Assembly (NCBI GenBank): GCA_051747265.1
Contig: JBNJFY010000009.1
Location: forward strand, 62,001-126,000
Direction of reading: 5' to 3'
From: JBNJFY01 sp051747265
GTDB lineage: Bacteria > Bacteroidota > Rhodothermia > Balneolales > Balneolaceae
Length of the DNA stretch: 64,000 bases
A program made the position numbers and the translations under genes. Under the pieces are notes generated by a model. It had not been told where the DNA came from, did no database searches, and was given only the letters and a program-made list of their open reading frames with translations. Each line of letters begins with the position of its first letter. The stretch's first letter is position 1. Positions 16,987 through 26,538 of this stretch are shown here, one piece after another.

Positions 16987-17826
16987 ATGAGCCTTAAAGA
17001 TCGTATTCAATCCTTGTTCGAAGACGCCCCGGATCAAGCACCGAATCAATTCGAATCCCTTTTTTCCGAATTTCTCTCCGCTTTAGAGGATGGTTCCATT
17101 CGTTCAGCGGAACCAACAGGAGATGATTCATGGAAAGTCAATCACTGGGTGAAGCAAGGTATTTTATTGGGCTTCAAATATGGTCAAAACCAAGAATCGG
17201 GAAGTGCTGGCAGTTTACACTTCTTCGATAAGCATACCTATCCAACCTTAAAACCGGATGGAGTACAACATAATATTCGCATTGTTCCTGGTGGCTCTTC
17301 GGTCCGCGCCGGCTCATTTATTGGCAACAATGTAACTATGATGCCTCCCATGTATGTAAATACGGGTGCTTATGTGGACGACAACACCATGATTGATTCT
17401 CACGCTTTGGTGGGAAGCTGCGCCCAAGTAGGCAAACGAGTTCACCTGAGCGCAGCAGCCCAATTAGGTGGTGTACTGGAACCGATCGGCGCCCTGCCGG
17501 TTATCGTCGAAGACGACTGTATGATTGGAGGAAATTGCGGGATTTATGAAGGCACTCAAATTGGAGCCGGAGCAGTAGTCGGTGCTGGCGTTATCCTAAC
17601 CAAATCTACGCCCGTATATGATTTGGTTCGCCAAGAAGTCTATCGAGCAACCGATGAGGCTCCGCTACGCATTCCCGAAGGTGCGGTAGTCATACCCGGA
17701 TCTCGAACGATCAAAGGACATTCCTTCGCTGAAGAACAAGGGTTAGCGATATCCACACCTATTATCATCAAATACCGTGATGATAAAACCGATGATTCAA
17801 CCACGTTGGAAGAATTGCTGCGCTAA
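16987..17826 (+). CDS. dapD: 2,3,4,5-tetrahydropyridine-2,6-dicarboxylate N-succinyltransferase
   Basis: This 279-residue enzyme succinylates tetrahydrodipicolinate in the diaminopimelate/lysine pathway, supplying cell-wall and protein synthesis. The N-terminal helical part is followed by a left-handed beta-helix of hexapeptide repeats (from about residue 100: GSFIGNNVTMMPPMYVNTGA, DDNTMIDSHALVGSCAQVG, GGVLEPIGALPVIVEDD), the characteristic DapD sequence around the active site. Length and the HLSAAAQLGGVLEP segment match bacterial DapD closely. It has its own upstream region of about 220 bp shared with the divergent binding-protein genes. Confidence 0.95.
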   Translation: MSLKDRIQSLFEDAPDQAPNQFESLFSEFLSALEDGSIRSAEPTGDDSWKVNHWVKQGILLGFKYGQNQESGSAGSLHFFDKHTYPTLKPDGVQHNIRIVPGGSSVRAGSFIGNNVTMMPPMYVNTGAYVDDNTMIDSHALVGSCAQVGKRVHLSAAAQLGGVLEPIGALPVIVEDDCMIGGNCGIYEGTQIGAGAVVGAGVILTKSTPVYDLVRQEVYRATDEAPLRIPEGAVVIPGSRTIKGHSFAEEQGLAISTPIIIKYRDDKTDDSTTLEELLR

Positions 17827-17838
17827 GGTACGCTTAAT

Positions 17839-19140
17839 TTAGTTCGTGGTATCGTAAATTTGCGCCTTACCATCCCGATAAGAGTAGAACAGAATATGTT
17901 GATTGTCCGGTGAGAAGGCTACCGGACGATCTTCATGTGTGTCGGAAGTAATCCGTTCGTAGACAGAACCGCGGATGGATGCTTTATAGACATCGGGGTT
18001 CCCACCATTATAGGCATAGATCAATACCGATTCTCCCGAGGAATTGAACGCAACGGGCTCATCATACCAATAGTTGTCCGTTAATCTGACGTATTCGCCA
18101 CCTTGAATCGACATGGTATACGCTTCGCCTCGGCCATCTTGCCCCGAATAGATCAATAATCGATTATCCGCATTCACATCAACAACAAAATCGTCGCCAG
18201 CTGTGCTGGTTAACTGTTTAAGTCCTGATCCACCCACGTTGACACGAAAAATATCCAACTCCTCATTCTGGCTTCTCTGGAATAATAAGTATTGATCGTT
18301 ATAGGAAAATATATTGGGACGATCATCCGCTTCATTGTTGGTTAACCGAGAGACCCCACTCCCATCGGAATTAACAATATACACCTCGTTATTACCCACA
18401 CTATTTGAATAATAGGTCACCATCGTGCCGTCATGCGAATAAGCTACCGCGTAGCTGTCGCCTCCGTCATTGGTCAACTGAAGCAGATCAGATCCATCTG
18501 TGGCCATCGTATATACTTCATACGATCCACTCATATTGGAATTGAATAGCACTCGGGTGCTATCAGGCGAATAAGCGACGGGAATATTTCGAGCGTCGTT
18601 ATCGGTTAATTGCTCCACATCCTCCCCATCGGAATTCATACTAAAGATATCATAACCGCGTGTATTGCGATCCGAGTAAAATAAGATGCGTGACCCACCC
18701 GGCGTATAGCCCACCGGATAATCATTGTAGTTGTTGTTGGAAAGGTTGGTCACAATGCGTTTGCGTGGGGTAACAATATCAACAATGATAGGGTTATTTA
18801 CACTATCGCTGTGTGTAATCTCAATATACACCGAGTCTTTCCCCGAAAACGCAGCATAATCAAACAATACATCAAATTCTCTGGTACGTGCCGTTTGAAT
18901 AGTAAACGGAGTGCCCCCCTGGAATTTGAACCCCGGATCATTGATCACCACATTTTTTACGATGATTGAATCACTGGCTCCGTTAGTAAACTTCAACGCT
19001 TTGGAGCCCCGATCATCAATTTCGGAAAAATTCAGTGATTGTGGGGTTACCTCCAAGGAACGATCTTCCGGACCCGTAATCGGCTCACTCTTGCACTGCA
19101 TCAATAACAGCGCAATCGTACCCAAGAGGCATACGCGCAT
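17839..19140 (-). CDS. TolB-like beta-propeller lipoprotein
   Basis: This 433-residue protein starts with a lipoprotein signal (LLLMQC) and continues with a short beta-sandwich of the kind that begins SLEVTPQSLNFSEI (HYDIN/ASH-like, about residues 25-120). The rest is about seven PD40/WD40-like repeats, each with a pattern like AYSPDGTRVLFYSN...DIFSMNSDGEDVEQLT, forming a TolB-like propeller. Such proteins usually bind partners at the cell envelope and are not enzymes. ATG 19140 is chosen; ATG 19170 would add ten residues. It converges on dapD with 12 bp between stops. Partner unknown. Confidence 0.8.
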   Translation of the reverse strand: MRVCLLGTIALLLMQCKSEPITGPEDRSLEVTPQSLNFSEIDDRGSKALKFTNGASDSIIVKNVVINDPGFKFQGGTPFTIQTARTREFDVLFDYAAFSGKDSVYIEITHSDSVNNPIIVDIVTPRKRIVTNLSNNNYNDYPVGYTPGGSRILFYSDRNTRGYDIFSMNSDGEDVEQLTDNDARNIPVAYSPDSTRVLFNSNMSGSYEVYTMATDGSDLLQLTNDGGDSYAVAYSHDGTMVTYYSNSVGNNEVYIVNSDGSGVSRLTNNEADDRPNIFSYNDQYLLFQRSQNEELDIFRVNVGGSGLKQLTSTAGDDFVVDVNADNRLLIYSGQDGRGEAYTMSIQGGEYVRLTDNYWYDEPVAFNSSGESVLIYAYNGGNPDVYKASIRGSVYERITSDTHEDRPVAFSPDNQHILFYSYRDGKAQIYDTTN

Positions 19141-19190
19141 AAATGATAAATAAGCACCCTGTATACTCATGACCAATGATTCATTTTCAT

Positions 19191-19571
19191 CTATTGATCT
19201 AATTCACGCAATTTTTGTTCCGAAATGGTTAACTGTACAGCGGAAACCAATCTTCGAGCATTATCCACATCGCTTCGTTTTACATGCAATTTAAGCTGTG
19301 CATGTGCAGAGCCAGGAATATCCTGCATAGCTTTCATCCGTTTTCCATTGATCATCAGAAAATGGCGAAACCATTTTTTAGTCAGTGAAACCGAATCTAT
19401 TTCCTCCAACCCGATACGATAGGTTTTAACCTCATCTTTAAAGATTTCCAAAATAGCATCCACTTGCTGCAACTCTAAGACCAGCTGATTTTCCTCAACA
19501 AACAGCAGTCCCTCTGCTTTTTTCAGCCCCATTGCTAAATTATCCAGAGAAACTGGAACACGTCTTGACAT
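19191..19571 (-). CDS. Hypothetical protein, possible PH-like fold
   Basis: I do not recognise this 126-residue protein. It has no signal peptide or membrane segment. A middle stretch (LVLELQQVDAILEIFKDEVKTYRIGLEEIDSVSLTKKWFR, described in part) alternates strands in the manner of bacterial PH-like domains, ending in a C-terminal helix (LVSAVQLTISEQKLREL). It is cytoplasmic, on the same strand as the propeller lipoprotein 50 bp downstream, and may share its transcript. No function proposed. Confidence 0.65.
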   Translation of the reverse strand: MSRRVPVSLDNLAMGLKKAEGLLFVEENQLVLELQQVDAILEIFKDEVKTYRIGLEEIDSVSLTKKWFRHFLMINGKRMKAMQDIPGSAHAQLKLHVKRSDVDNARRLVSAVQLTISEQKLRELDQ

Positions 19572-19698
19572 ATTATTGAAATCTTTTCGACACCGTGCTA
19601 TCTAATGCAGTATAGTAGTTCCGTTGCAATCTGCCAATTTACCATTTTTATACTACCTTCTTCAATATCTGCTTAAAATATCGGTAATTATTGTTCCA

Positions 19699-22600
19699 AT
19701 GATATCATTTTATAAGCGCTTCAGTCTGATTACCCTTTTGGTCTTCACGGGAATAGCGCCAAACCTATTCGGACAACAGACAATACTTCAAGAATCATTC
19801 ACGGATGGAGATTATACCTCCAATCCAACCTGGATCTCTAGCGACCGATATACCGGAGACAGCAATCCTGATTTTATTATCGATGGCCATGTGCTACGCC
19901 TTAATGGGGATCCCGATAACGGCGGGGAAGCCTACATTACCGTGGAACGTACTATGAACACCGGTACCTGGGAGGCCCTGATCAATTTTGACTTTAATCC
20001 GTCCAGTACCAGTTTGGTGCGTTATTATCTATTTGCCGACCAGCAGGATCTGAGCGGACCATTGAATGGTTATTTTATTAAAATCGGTGATACGGAAGAT
20101 GAAATCAGTTTATATCGACAGACCGGAACCGATGTCACCGAAATCATTGATGGGACCGATGATCGCATTGATGCTGCCTCAGTAACTGTTCGGGTTCAGG
20201 CCAAGCGAAATAGTGACGGCACTTGGGAGTTATACAGTGATCCCACCGGAGGCACCAACTTTACCGCCGAACACACCCAACCCGTTGCCGACCACTCCCA
20301 CCATGTCGCCCGTTATTCCGGTTTTTGGGCAAAATACATTGGTAGCCGAAGTACCCTGTACACCTTCGACGAGATCACCCACACCCAATCCCCTACTCAG
20401 ATTACCGGCGTAGAGCGGGGGGGAGACGATCAAACCCTGACCATCACTTTTTCGGATACGCTGGATACCGGTTCACTGGCCACCACCTCATTTTCTGTGG
20501 ATCAGGAATTGGGAGCGCCGCAATCAATACAATCCAACGGATACCGCCAAGTGGATATATCCTACAATTCGGTTATTCCCAGTGCCGCCTATACCCTGAC
20601 CACCACCGGAATAACCGACCGCTACGGCAACGCGCTAGCCAGCACCACATTCGACTTTGAATTGATTTTTGATACTCCCGGACCTGGCGACATTCTAATC
20701 AACGAATATATGTCGGATCCACCGTCAGGATATGCCGAATACGTAGAAGTTTACAATCCTACCAATAAGCGCTTTAATATCAGCGGTTGGACTTTTTCGG
20801 ATGACGCCAATCCTACCACCCTGCCCAGTGATACGCTACGGCTGGATCCAGGAGGTTATTTATTGCTGAGCGGAGACACTACCAGCTTATTTAATGTTTT
20901 CGGGTCTCGCCCTTATGTGGATGTCTCCAGCTTTCCCAGCTTAAACAACGCCGGGGATGCTATTGTTTTGCGAACCCCGACCGGTACCACCATCGATTCA
21001 CTGACCTATGACTCGGGTTGGGGTGGTACGGATATCGCTGTGGAACGCCGGTCCACCGAGGCTCCATCCACCCTGGCCGCTAACTGGGCGGATTCGCCGA
21101 ATAATCTATTGGGAACGCCCGGCCTGGCCAATGAAGTGGAAGCCGACCAAACCGCACCTCAACTTACCGACTTTTCCTATAGCTCCAACACCGCCATTCA
21201 ACTCATCTTCGATGAAGCCTTGGATCAAACATCGGTGGAAACCATCTCCAACTACAGTTTCAGCCCCACCCGATCAATAAGTGCAGTCAGCTTTGCCACT
21301 CCAGACACGGTTACCCTCACCCTGAACGATCCGCTTCAAAATGGAACCAGCTACACCCTCTCACTCACTCAAATTGAAGACCTGTTTGGCAATGCCGCCA
21401 CCATAGACACCAGCTTCGTATACTACGATCTGGTTGAGGCCGATTCCGGCGATGTGGTGATCAATGAATTTTTATACGACACGCCTACGGGATACGCTGA
21501 ATATATCGAACTCTATAATCCCACCGACAACCGGTATGATTTAAATGGTTGGCAAGTTGATGACGAAAACCAATCACCGGTCCAACTTTCCGACCACACA
21601 CAGTGGCTGGATCCGGATAGCTACTTGGTGCTCTCTAGCGATACAGCCAGTTTGAATGCTGTTTTTGGATCACGGGAATATGTGCAAGTTAGCGGCCTCC
21701 CTAACCTCAATAACGATAAAGATGCCATCGTCGTCCGTAATGCGCAGGGCACCACGATCGATTCCTTGTTTTATTCGGATAACTGGGGCGGAAGTAAAGT
21801 AGCTCTGGAACGACGTTCATCATCGGTAGCCGGTTTATGGGCGGCCAACTGGAGCAATTCTCCTGATCCTTTGCTGGGTACCCCCGGGCTACCTAACCAG
21901 GTTCCAGCTGATGAATCAGCGGCTTCGCTCTCCAGCGTAACCTACCAATCGGATACCCAATTGACCGTTGTCTTTGATGAACCCATAGCCTCAGAAACCG
22001 CTCAGAATTCCTCTCACTACTCCCTAACACCTGATCGGGCCATTGCTTCCGCGGTTTACCAAGCGCCGGATACCGTTCGCATCAATCTTTCAGATCCATT
22101 GCAAAGTGGCACCACCTATTCGTTGACCATCGATCAGGTGGAGGATCTGTTCGGTAATACTCAAGTCCTCAACCAAGGCTTTACTTATTGGAATGTACAG
22201 CCTGCCGATTCGGGCGATGTGGTGATCAATGAGTTTATTTATGATCCCCCCAGCGGTTATTCGGAATTTATAGAACTGCGTAACACCACCGAGAAACCCG
22301 TCGATGTATCTCGTTGGACGATCAATGACAACCGTGGATTTCCCCGTGTGGCGTTAGCCTCCGAACAACTGGTTTTACCTCCGGACAGCTTTTTGGTCAT
22401 TGCTCCCAATACCGATCTATTGGCATCTTTTCCCAACGCCAATCTCCAAGTGCAATCGGGGTTCCCCGCCCTTAACAACAGCGGGGATAATATTGTCTTG
22501 CGAGATCCCCAGGGAGCTATTTTAGACTCCCTGACCTATACCACCCTTTGGGGCGGCAATGGCGTTTCGGTGGAGCGAAAATCCCCTACGGTATCGTCTG

Positions 22601-25407
22601 CTCAACCGGTCAATTGGGGTAATCATCCCGGTGATGATTTAGCGTCACCCGGCGCGGTCAATTTAGTAGCCACGGATACGCAGCCCCCCACACTGCAACA
22701 AGTTTATGCGCAGGATAGTCGAACCATTGCACTCCAATTTTCGGAAACAATATCATCTGATGCTTTATCGGTATCCGATCTGTCTATAGCACCCACGATC
22801 CCTGTAACTACCCTGCGAATAGATGGTCCCAACGTAACTGTATCGCTGGATTCCGATCTTCAATCCAGTACCACCTATTCCATCACCGTACAACCACCAG
22901 CCGACCTGTTTGGCAACCGGGCCGAACAATCTTTTTCCGACGCGTTCACCTATTATCTGACCGTGGAAGCTGATTCTGGCGATGTATTTATCAACGAATT
23001 TTTGGCTGATCCGCCCGACGGCTGGACGGAGTATATTGAACTTAAAAATGCCACCGGTTCTGCGTTGGATCTATCCCAATGGACCATTGCCGATAACGCG
23101 AGCTCTCCAACACGCATTGCAACTACACCTGTAGTGGTTCCCGCAGATAGTTTTGCCGTGATAGCACCGGACAGCACGCTTTTCAAGGCCCAAGGGCCCT
23201 TTATCATTGCCACCATGGGTTCGCGCTTCCCGTCTTTGAATAACTCCGCGGATGCCATCCAGCTCGCCGATACCAGCGGGACAGAGTTGGACAGCCTCAG
23301 TTATACCTCCGATTGGTTTGAAGATACTGATCAAGCGTTAGAACGTCGCACCCACCAACTCAGCGGAATTTATTTGCCCAATTGGGGCCCGAACCCAAGC
23401 GGAGTAGGTAGCCCGGGGCGTGCCAACCAGGTTCCGCTGGATCAAACCCCACCGCATATTACTTCCGTGTTGGTGCGCAACGCCCGACAAGTCACCCTTC
23501 GGTTCTCCGAGCTGCTGGATCCGTCCACCGCTACTGATCAAGAGCATTTGAGTCTGGAGGCACCGTATGACATATCACTACTTGCCGCCCAGGAAGACAG
23601 TTTGATGCTCATGTTGAATCAAGAGTTGCCTGAAGCAGAAAATGTGGTGCTTACCGTAGGTGGTCAAACCGATCTGTTTGGCAATGCGCTTCCCGATACT
23701 TCGATCACTTTACGCTACCTAAACTTTGAAGAGGCATCACCATTTGATGTAGTGATTAACGAGATTCTTTACCGCCGTGCACAGGCTGGCAGCCCCGAAT
23801 TTATTGAGCTGTATAACCGTTCTGATCGTAATATCAATCTGAACAACTGGGTAGTAAGCGATATCGGTCGGGATGCCCAATTGAAAAGGAAAGGGGCGTC
23901 AAATCCTCTTACCATTTTAAATACACCGGTGTTGGAGCCCGGCGAATATTTGGTCATCACCGATAATGATTCCTTCGCCAACACCCTCCAAAACGGGTAT
24001 GCCGTATCCGGGTTTCCATCGCTTAATGATGATGAGGAAACTTTGGTTATTCGTACTCCCCATCATACCACTATCGATTCGGTAAATTATCGATCTACAT
24101 GGGGAGGTAGTCAACGTGGAGTATCACTGGAGCGCAAAGATCCATCGGCACCATCCAACGATCCCTCCAATTGGCAGACCAGCACCAGTAGCACTGGATA
24201 CAGCGCGGGAGAAGAAAACCCATCTTATGAAAGAGATACCCAAAGTCCGGAAGTCATTTTCGCCAACCGTGTAGGTCAAATAATTCGAGTTCAATTCTCA
24301 GAGTTTATCGATCTCACCGCGTCAACTGAATTTTTGGTGGATGGCGAGGCCTTGCCCATCGCTTCTTTTTCCAACGCCCAGGCGAATCGCATTCAGCTGG
24401 ATGCCTCCTCAGTTCCCAACGATGACCAGGTTACGCTAAGCATACAGAATCTCACTGATTATTCAGGTAATGTTACCACTACGCTGGATATACCTGTGGC
24501 CCAGCCTTTGCAATCCGGCGGTGTGGTAATCAATGAGATTATGTACGATCCCATCGCCGATGACAACGATAATCGAGATGATCAGGCGGAATACCTGGAG
24601 TTGGCCAACACCACCGATTACGCCATTTCACTGGAGGGTATTTATCTGCGGGACGCCGCCGATGAAGATGGAGATTTCAACACCCTAATTCCGGCAACCA
24701 GTGTAGCCAAGTGGATTCCAGCAGGCGGTTACGCTCTCATTCATGCCAGCAATATAGCGGCATTCGACCGTACCGAAACCGCGCAGTATTTTGACCTAAC
24801 GGAAGAACGCCACACTATGCGTGTGGATCGCTCATCCTTGAGCCTTTCTTCGGGAAACGACAGCATATTTTTAGTAGACAGTACAGGCACTACCATTGAT
24901 TCCGTATTCTACGCTGATAGCTGGCACAATCCCAACCTAGCCGACACCAAGGGGCGTAGCCTGGAACGCGTGCAACCCGATGGACAAAGTAACGATCCGG
25001 GCAATTGGGGAACATCCACAGCGGAAAAAGGCGGCACGCCCACTGCCCAGAACTCTCTGTATCAATCCAGCGCGACTCCCACGGCAACCAATGATATAAC
25101 CTTATCGCCCAATCCTTTCTCTCCGGATGGCGATGGCAATGAAGATCGCCTGATTATCAATTATACACTAGAGCAAACCGATTATCTGCTCAGGGTTCGG
25201 ATTATGGACCGCTACGGCCGCTTGGTGCGAGAGCTAGCCAACGGCGAACCAGCGGGCGTCAATGGCACCTTATACTGGGATGGACGAACCGATGAGGGGA
25301 GCTCCAACCGAATTGGTATTTACATCATTTTATTCGAAGCGTACGATAGTGCACAGGGTAAAAACAAGGTGATCAAAGAAACCGTGGTTCTGGCCCGACA
25401 ACTATAA
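19699..25407 (+). CDS. Giant secreted protein with six lamin-tail/Ig-like modules and T9SS-type C-terminus
   Basis: This 1,902-residue protein has a signal peptide (NLFGQ), an N-terminal concanavalin-like domain (about 30-240) and then six modules starting near residues 331, 585, 839, 1094, 1350 and 1608. Each module begins with a lamin-tail domain (DVVINEFLYDTPTGYAEYIE and variants) followed by a bacterial Ig-like, SbsA-type domain (IFDEALD ... TLTLNDPLQNGTSYTLSL). The C-terminus (ITLSPNPFSPDGDGNEDRL through WDGRTDEG) is a FlgD/CHU_C-type domain used as a type IX secretion signal. It should be exported to or past the cell surface. ATG 19699 gives a proper signal peptide. Role unknown: adhesin, matrix or nuclease-associated scaffolds are possible. 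Confidence 0.88.
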   Translation: MISFYKRFSLITLLVFTGIAPNLFGQQTILQESFTDGDYTSNPTWISSDRYTGDSNPDFIIDGHVLRLNGDPDNGGEAYITVERTMNTGTWEALINFDFNPSSTSLVRYYLFADQQDLSGPLNGYFIKIGDTEDEISLYRQTGTDVTEIIDGTDDRIDAASVTVRVQAKRNSDGTWELYSDPTGGTNFTAEHTQPVADHSHHVARYSGFWAKYIGSRSTLYTFDEITHTQSPTQITGVERGGDDQTLTITFSDTLDTGSLATTSFSVDQELGAPQSIQSNGYRQVDISYNSVIPSAAYTLTTTGITDRYGNALASTTFDFELIFDTPGPGDILINEYMSDPPSGYAEYVEVYNPTNKRFNISGWTFSDDANPTTLPSDTLRLDPGGYLLLSGDTTSLFNVFGSRPYVDVSSFPSLNNAGDAIVLRTPTGTTIDSLTYDSGWGGTDIAVERRSTEAPSTLAANWADSPNNLLGTPGLANEVEADQTAPQLTDFSYSSNTAIQLIFDEALDQTSVETISNYSFSPTRSISAVSFATPDTVTLTLNDPLQNGTSYTLSLTQIEDLFGNAATIDTSFVYYDLVEADSGDVVINEFLYDTPTGYAEYIELYNPTDNRYDLNGWQVDDENQSPVQLSDHTQWLDPDSYLVLSSDTASLNAVFGSREYVQVSGLPNLNNDKDAIVVRNAQGTTIDSLFYSDNWGGSKVALERRSSSVAGLWAANWSNSPDPLLGTPGLPNQVPADESAASLSSVTYQSDTQLTVVFDEPIASETAQNSSHYSLTPDRAIASAVYQAPDTVRINLSDPLQSGTTYSLTIDQVEDLFGNTQVLNQGFTYWNVQPADSGDVVINEFIYDPPSGYSEFIELRNTTEKPVDVSRWTINDNRGFPRVALASEQLVLPPDSFLVIAPNTDLLASFPNANLQVQSGFPALNNSGDNIVLRDPQGAILDSLTYTTLWGGNGVSVERKSPTVSSAQPVNWGNHPGDDLASPGAVNLVATDTQPPTLQQVYAQDSRTIALQFSETISSDALSVSDLSIAPTIPVTTLRIDGPNVTVSLDSDLQSSTTYSITVQPPADLFGNRAEQSFSDAFTYYLTVEADSGDVFINEFLADPPDGWTEYIELKNATGSALDLSQWTIADNASSPTRIATTPVVVPADSFAVIAPDSTLFKAQGPFIIATMGSRFPSLNNSADAIQLADTSGTELDSLSYTSDWFEDTDQALERRTHQLSGIYLPNWGPNPSGVGSPGRANQVPLDQTPPHITSVLVRNARQVTLRFSELLDPSTATDQEHLSLEAPYDISLLAAQEDSLMLMLNQELPEAENVVLTVGGQTDLFGNALPDTSITLRYLNFEEASPFDVVINEILYRRAQAGSPEFIELYNRSDRNINLNNWVVSDIGRDAQLKRKGASNPLTILNTPVLEPGEYLVITDNDSFANTLQNGYAVSGFPSLNDDEETLVIRTPHHTTIDSVNYRSTWGGSQRGVSLERKDPSAPSNDPSNWQTSTSSTGYSAGEENPSYERDTQSPEVIFANRVGQIIRVQFSEFIDLTASTEFLVDGEALPIASFSNAQANRIQLDASSVPNDDQVTLSIQNLTDYSGNVTTTLDIPVAQPLQSGGVVINEIMYDPIADDNDNRDDQAEYLELANTTDYAISLEGIYLRDAADEDGDFNTLIPATSVAKWIPAGGYALIHASNIAAFDRTETAQYFDLTEERHTMRVDRSSLSLSSGNDSIFLVDSTGTTIDSVFYADSWHNPNLADTKGRSLERVQPDGQSNDPGNWGTSTAEKGGTPTAQNSLYQSSATPTATNDITLSPNPFSPDGDGNEDRLIINYTLEQTDYLLRVRIMDRYGRLVRELANGEPAGVNGTLYWDGRTDEGSSNRIGIYIILFEAYDSAQGKNKVIKETVVLARQL

Positions 25408-25497
25408 AACAGAATAGCCCCATTGCCTTTGATCAAAAGCATCGGATCATCTACCTTGCGTCTGCTCAAAATTCACAATCGATGGGTACCCCAATTT

Positions 25498-26313
25498 ATG
25501 ACCTCCTCCTCGCAAGCTATAGGCATTTTTGATTCCGGTATAGGCGGCCTGACCGTAGCCAAAGCGGTCCGAGCACAGCTGCCCGGTGAAGATATCATCT
25601 ATGTCGGCGATACGGCTCGTGTTCCCTATGGCATTAAATCAGAAGAAACCGTCAAGCGTTATGCCAAGCAGATCACCCGTTTTTTACGCGAACATCAGGT
25701 CAAATTGATCATCATCGCCTGCAATACCGTTTCAGCTACCGCGCTCTCCGAGGTCAAGGAAGCGGCGGGATCCATCCCGGTCCTGGATGTGATCACTACT
25801 GGTGCGCAAGCCGCTCTTCAGGATCCGCTGAAGCATCGCCACGTCGGTATCATCGGAACCCTGGCTACTATTAACTCTCATGCTTATCACAGGGCGCTGC
25901 ACGAACGAGCGCCAGAGTTGAATATCACCGAAAAAGCCTGTCCCCTGCTGGTTCCTCTGGCCGAAGAGGGCTGGCTGGACAATGCCGTCACCCGCGAGAC
26001 ACTCACCCTTTACCTAGAGAAATTCCAAGCTCTTCAGCTGGATCGTCTCATCCTGGGTTGCACGCATTATCCGTTGTTCAAACCGATCATTCGTAAAATG
26101 ATTGGACTCCGGGATAATCAGCTTATTGATTCGGGGGAAGTTATTGCCCAATTCACTGAACAGTTACTACAAAAACGGAATCTGTTGAGGAAGCAATCAG
26201 CCTCGGGTTCTTTTACCTGTTATGTAAGTGACCGCCCACAACGCTTCGGGGAGTTGGCTGAACGTTTTCTGGGGGCCCCCATCCAGCCGATCATCAGCCG
26301 TGAGTGGGATTAG
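25498..26313 (+). CDS. murI: Glutamate racemase
   Basis: This 271-residue cofactor-independent enzyme interconverts L- and D-glutamate for peptidoglycan. The two catalytic cysteines are Cys75 in IACNTVSA and Cys188 in LGCTHYPL; IGIFDSGIGGLTV gives the conserved N-terminal Asp and GDTARVPYG follows. ATG 25498 (MTSSSQAIG) is the sensible start, since upstream sequence has no family similarity. It lies 90 bp after the giant lamin-tail gene and could be read through from it. A repeat array begins right at its stop codon. Confidence 0.95.
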   Translation: MTSSSQAIGIFDSGIGGLTVAKAVRAQLPGEDIIYVGDTARVPYGIKSEETVKRYAKQITRFLREHQVKLIIIACNTVSATALSEVKEAAGSIPVLDVITTGAQAALQDPLKHRHVGIIGTLATINSHAYHRALHERAPELNITEKACPLLVPLAEEGWLDNAVTRETLTLYLEKFQALQLDRLILGCTHYPLFKPIIRKMIGLRDNQLIDSGEVIAQFTEQLLQKRNLLRKQSASGSFTCYVSDRPQRFGELAERFLGAPIQPIISREWD

Positions 26314-26538
26314 GGAGGGGTATTCGTTATTAGTGTATTAGTTATTAGGGGCTTCGAGTTTAGGTTACAATCCTAATCCTTTTGGTTATTCACAGGCATG
26401 CTAATCATTTTTTATAGTGAATTTAGCTTGGATTCACCTAAGGCAAATATTCCTACACTGATAAGTTCTTAATTGTAATTTGTAATTAGCGTACAGGTAT
26501 AACTAATACACTAATTACGAATATCCTATATCCCCCTA
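26312..26538. repeat. Inverted ATTAG-type repeat pair between convergent genes
   Basis: Arms 26321-26345 and 26499-26523 are inverted copies over 25 bp with a single mismatch. Each contains the units ATTAGTGT and ATTAGTT, and both arms are preceded by TAG-GG sequences that include the stop codons of murI and of the convergent phoH-like gene. The 153-bp middle has no frame of interest and no U-tract. Period and placement recall the CAGT arrays at 5871 and 11903. Confidence 0.82.
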
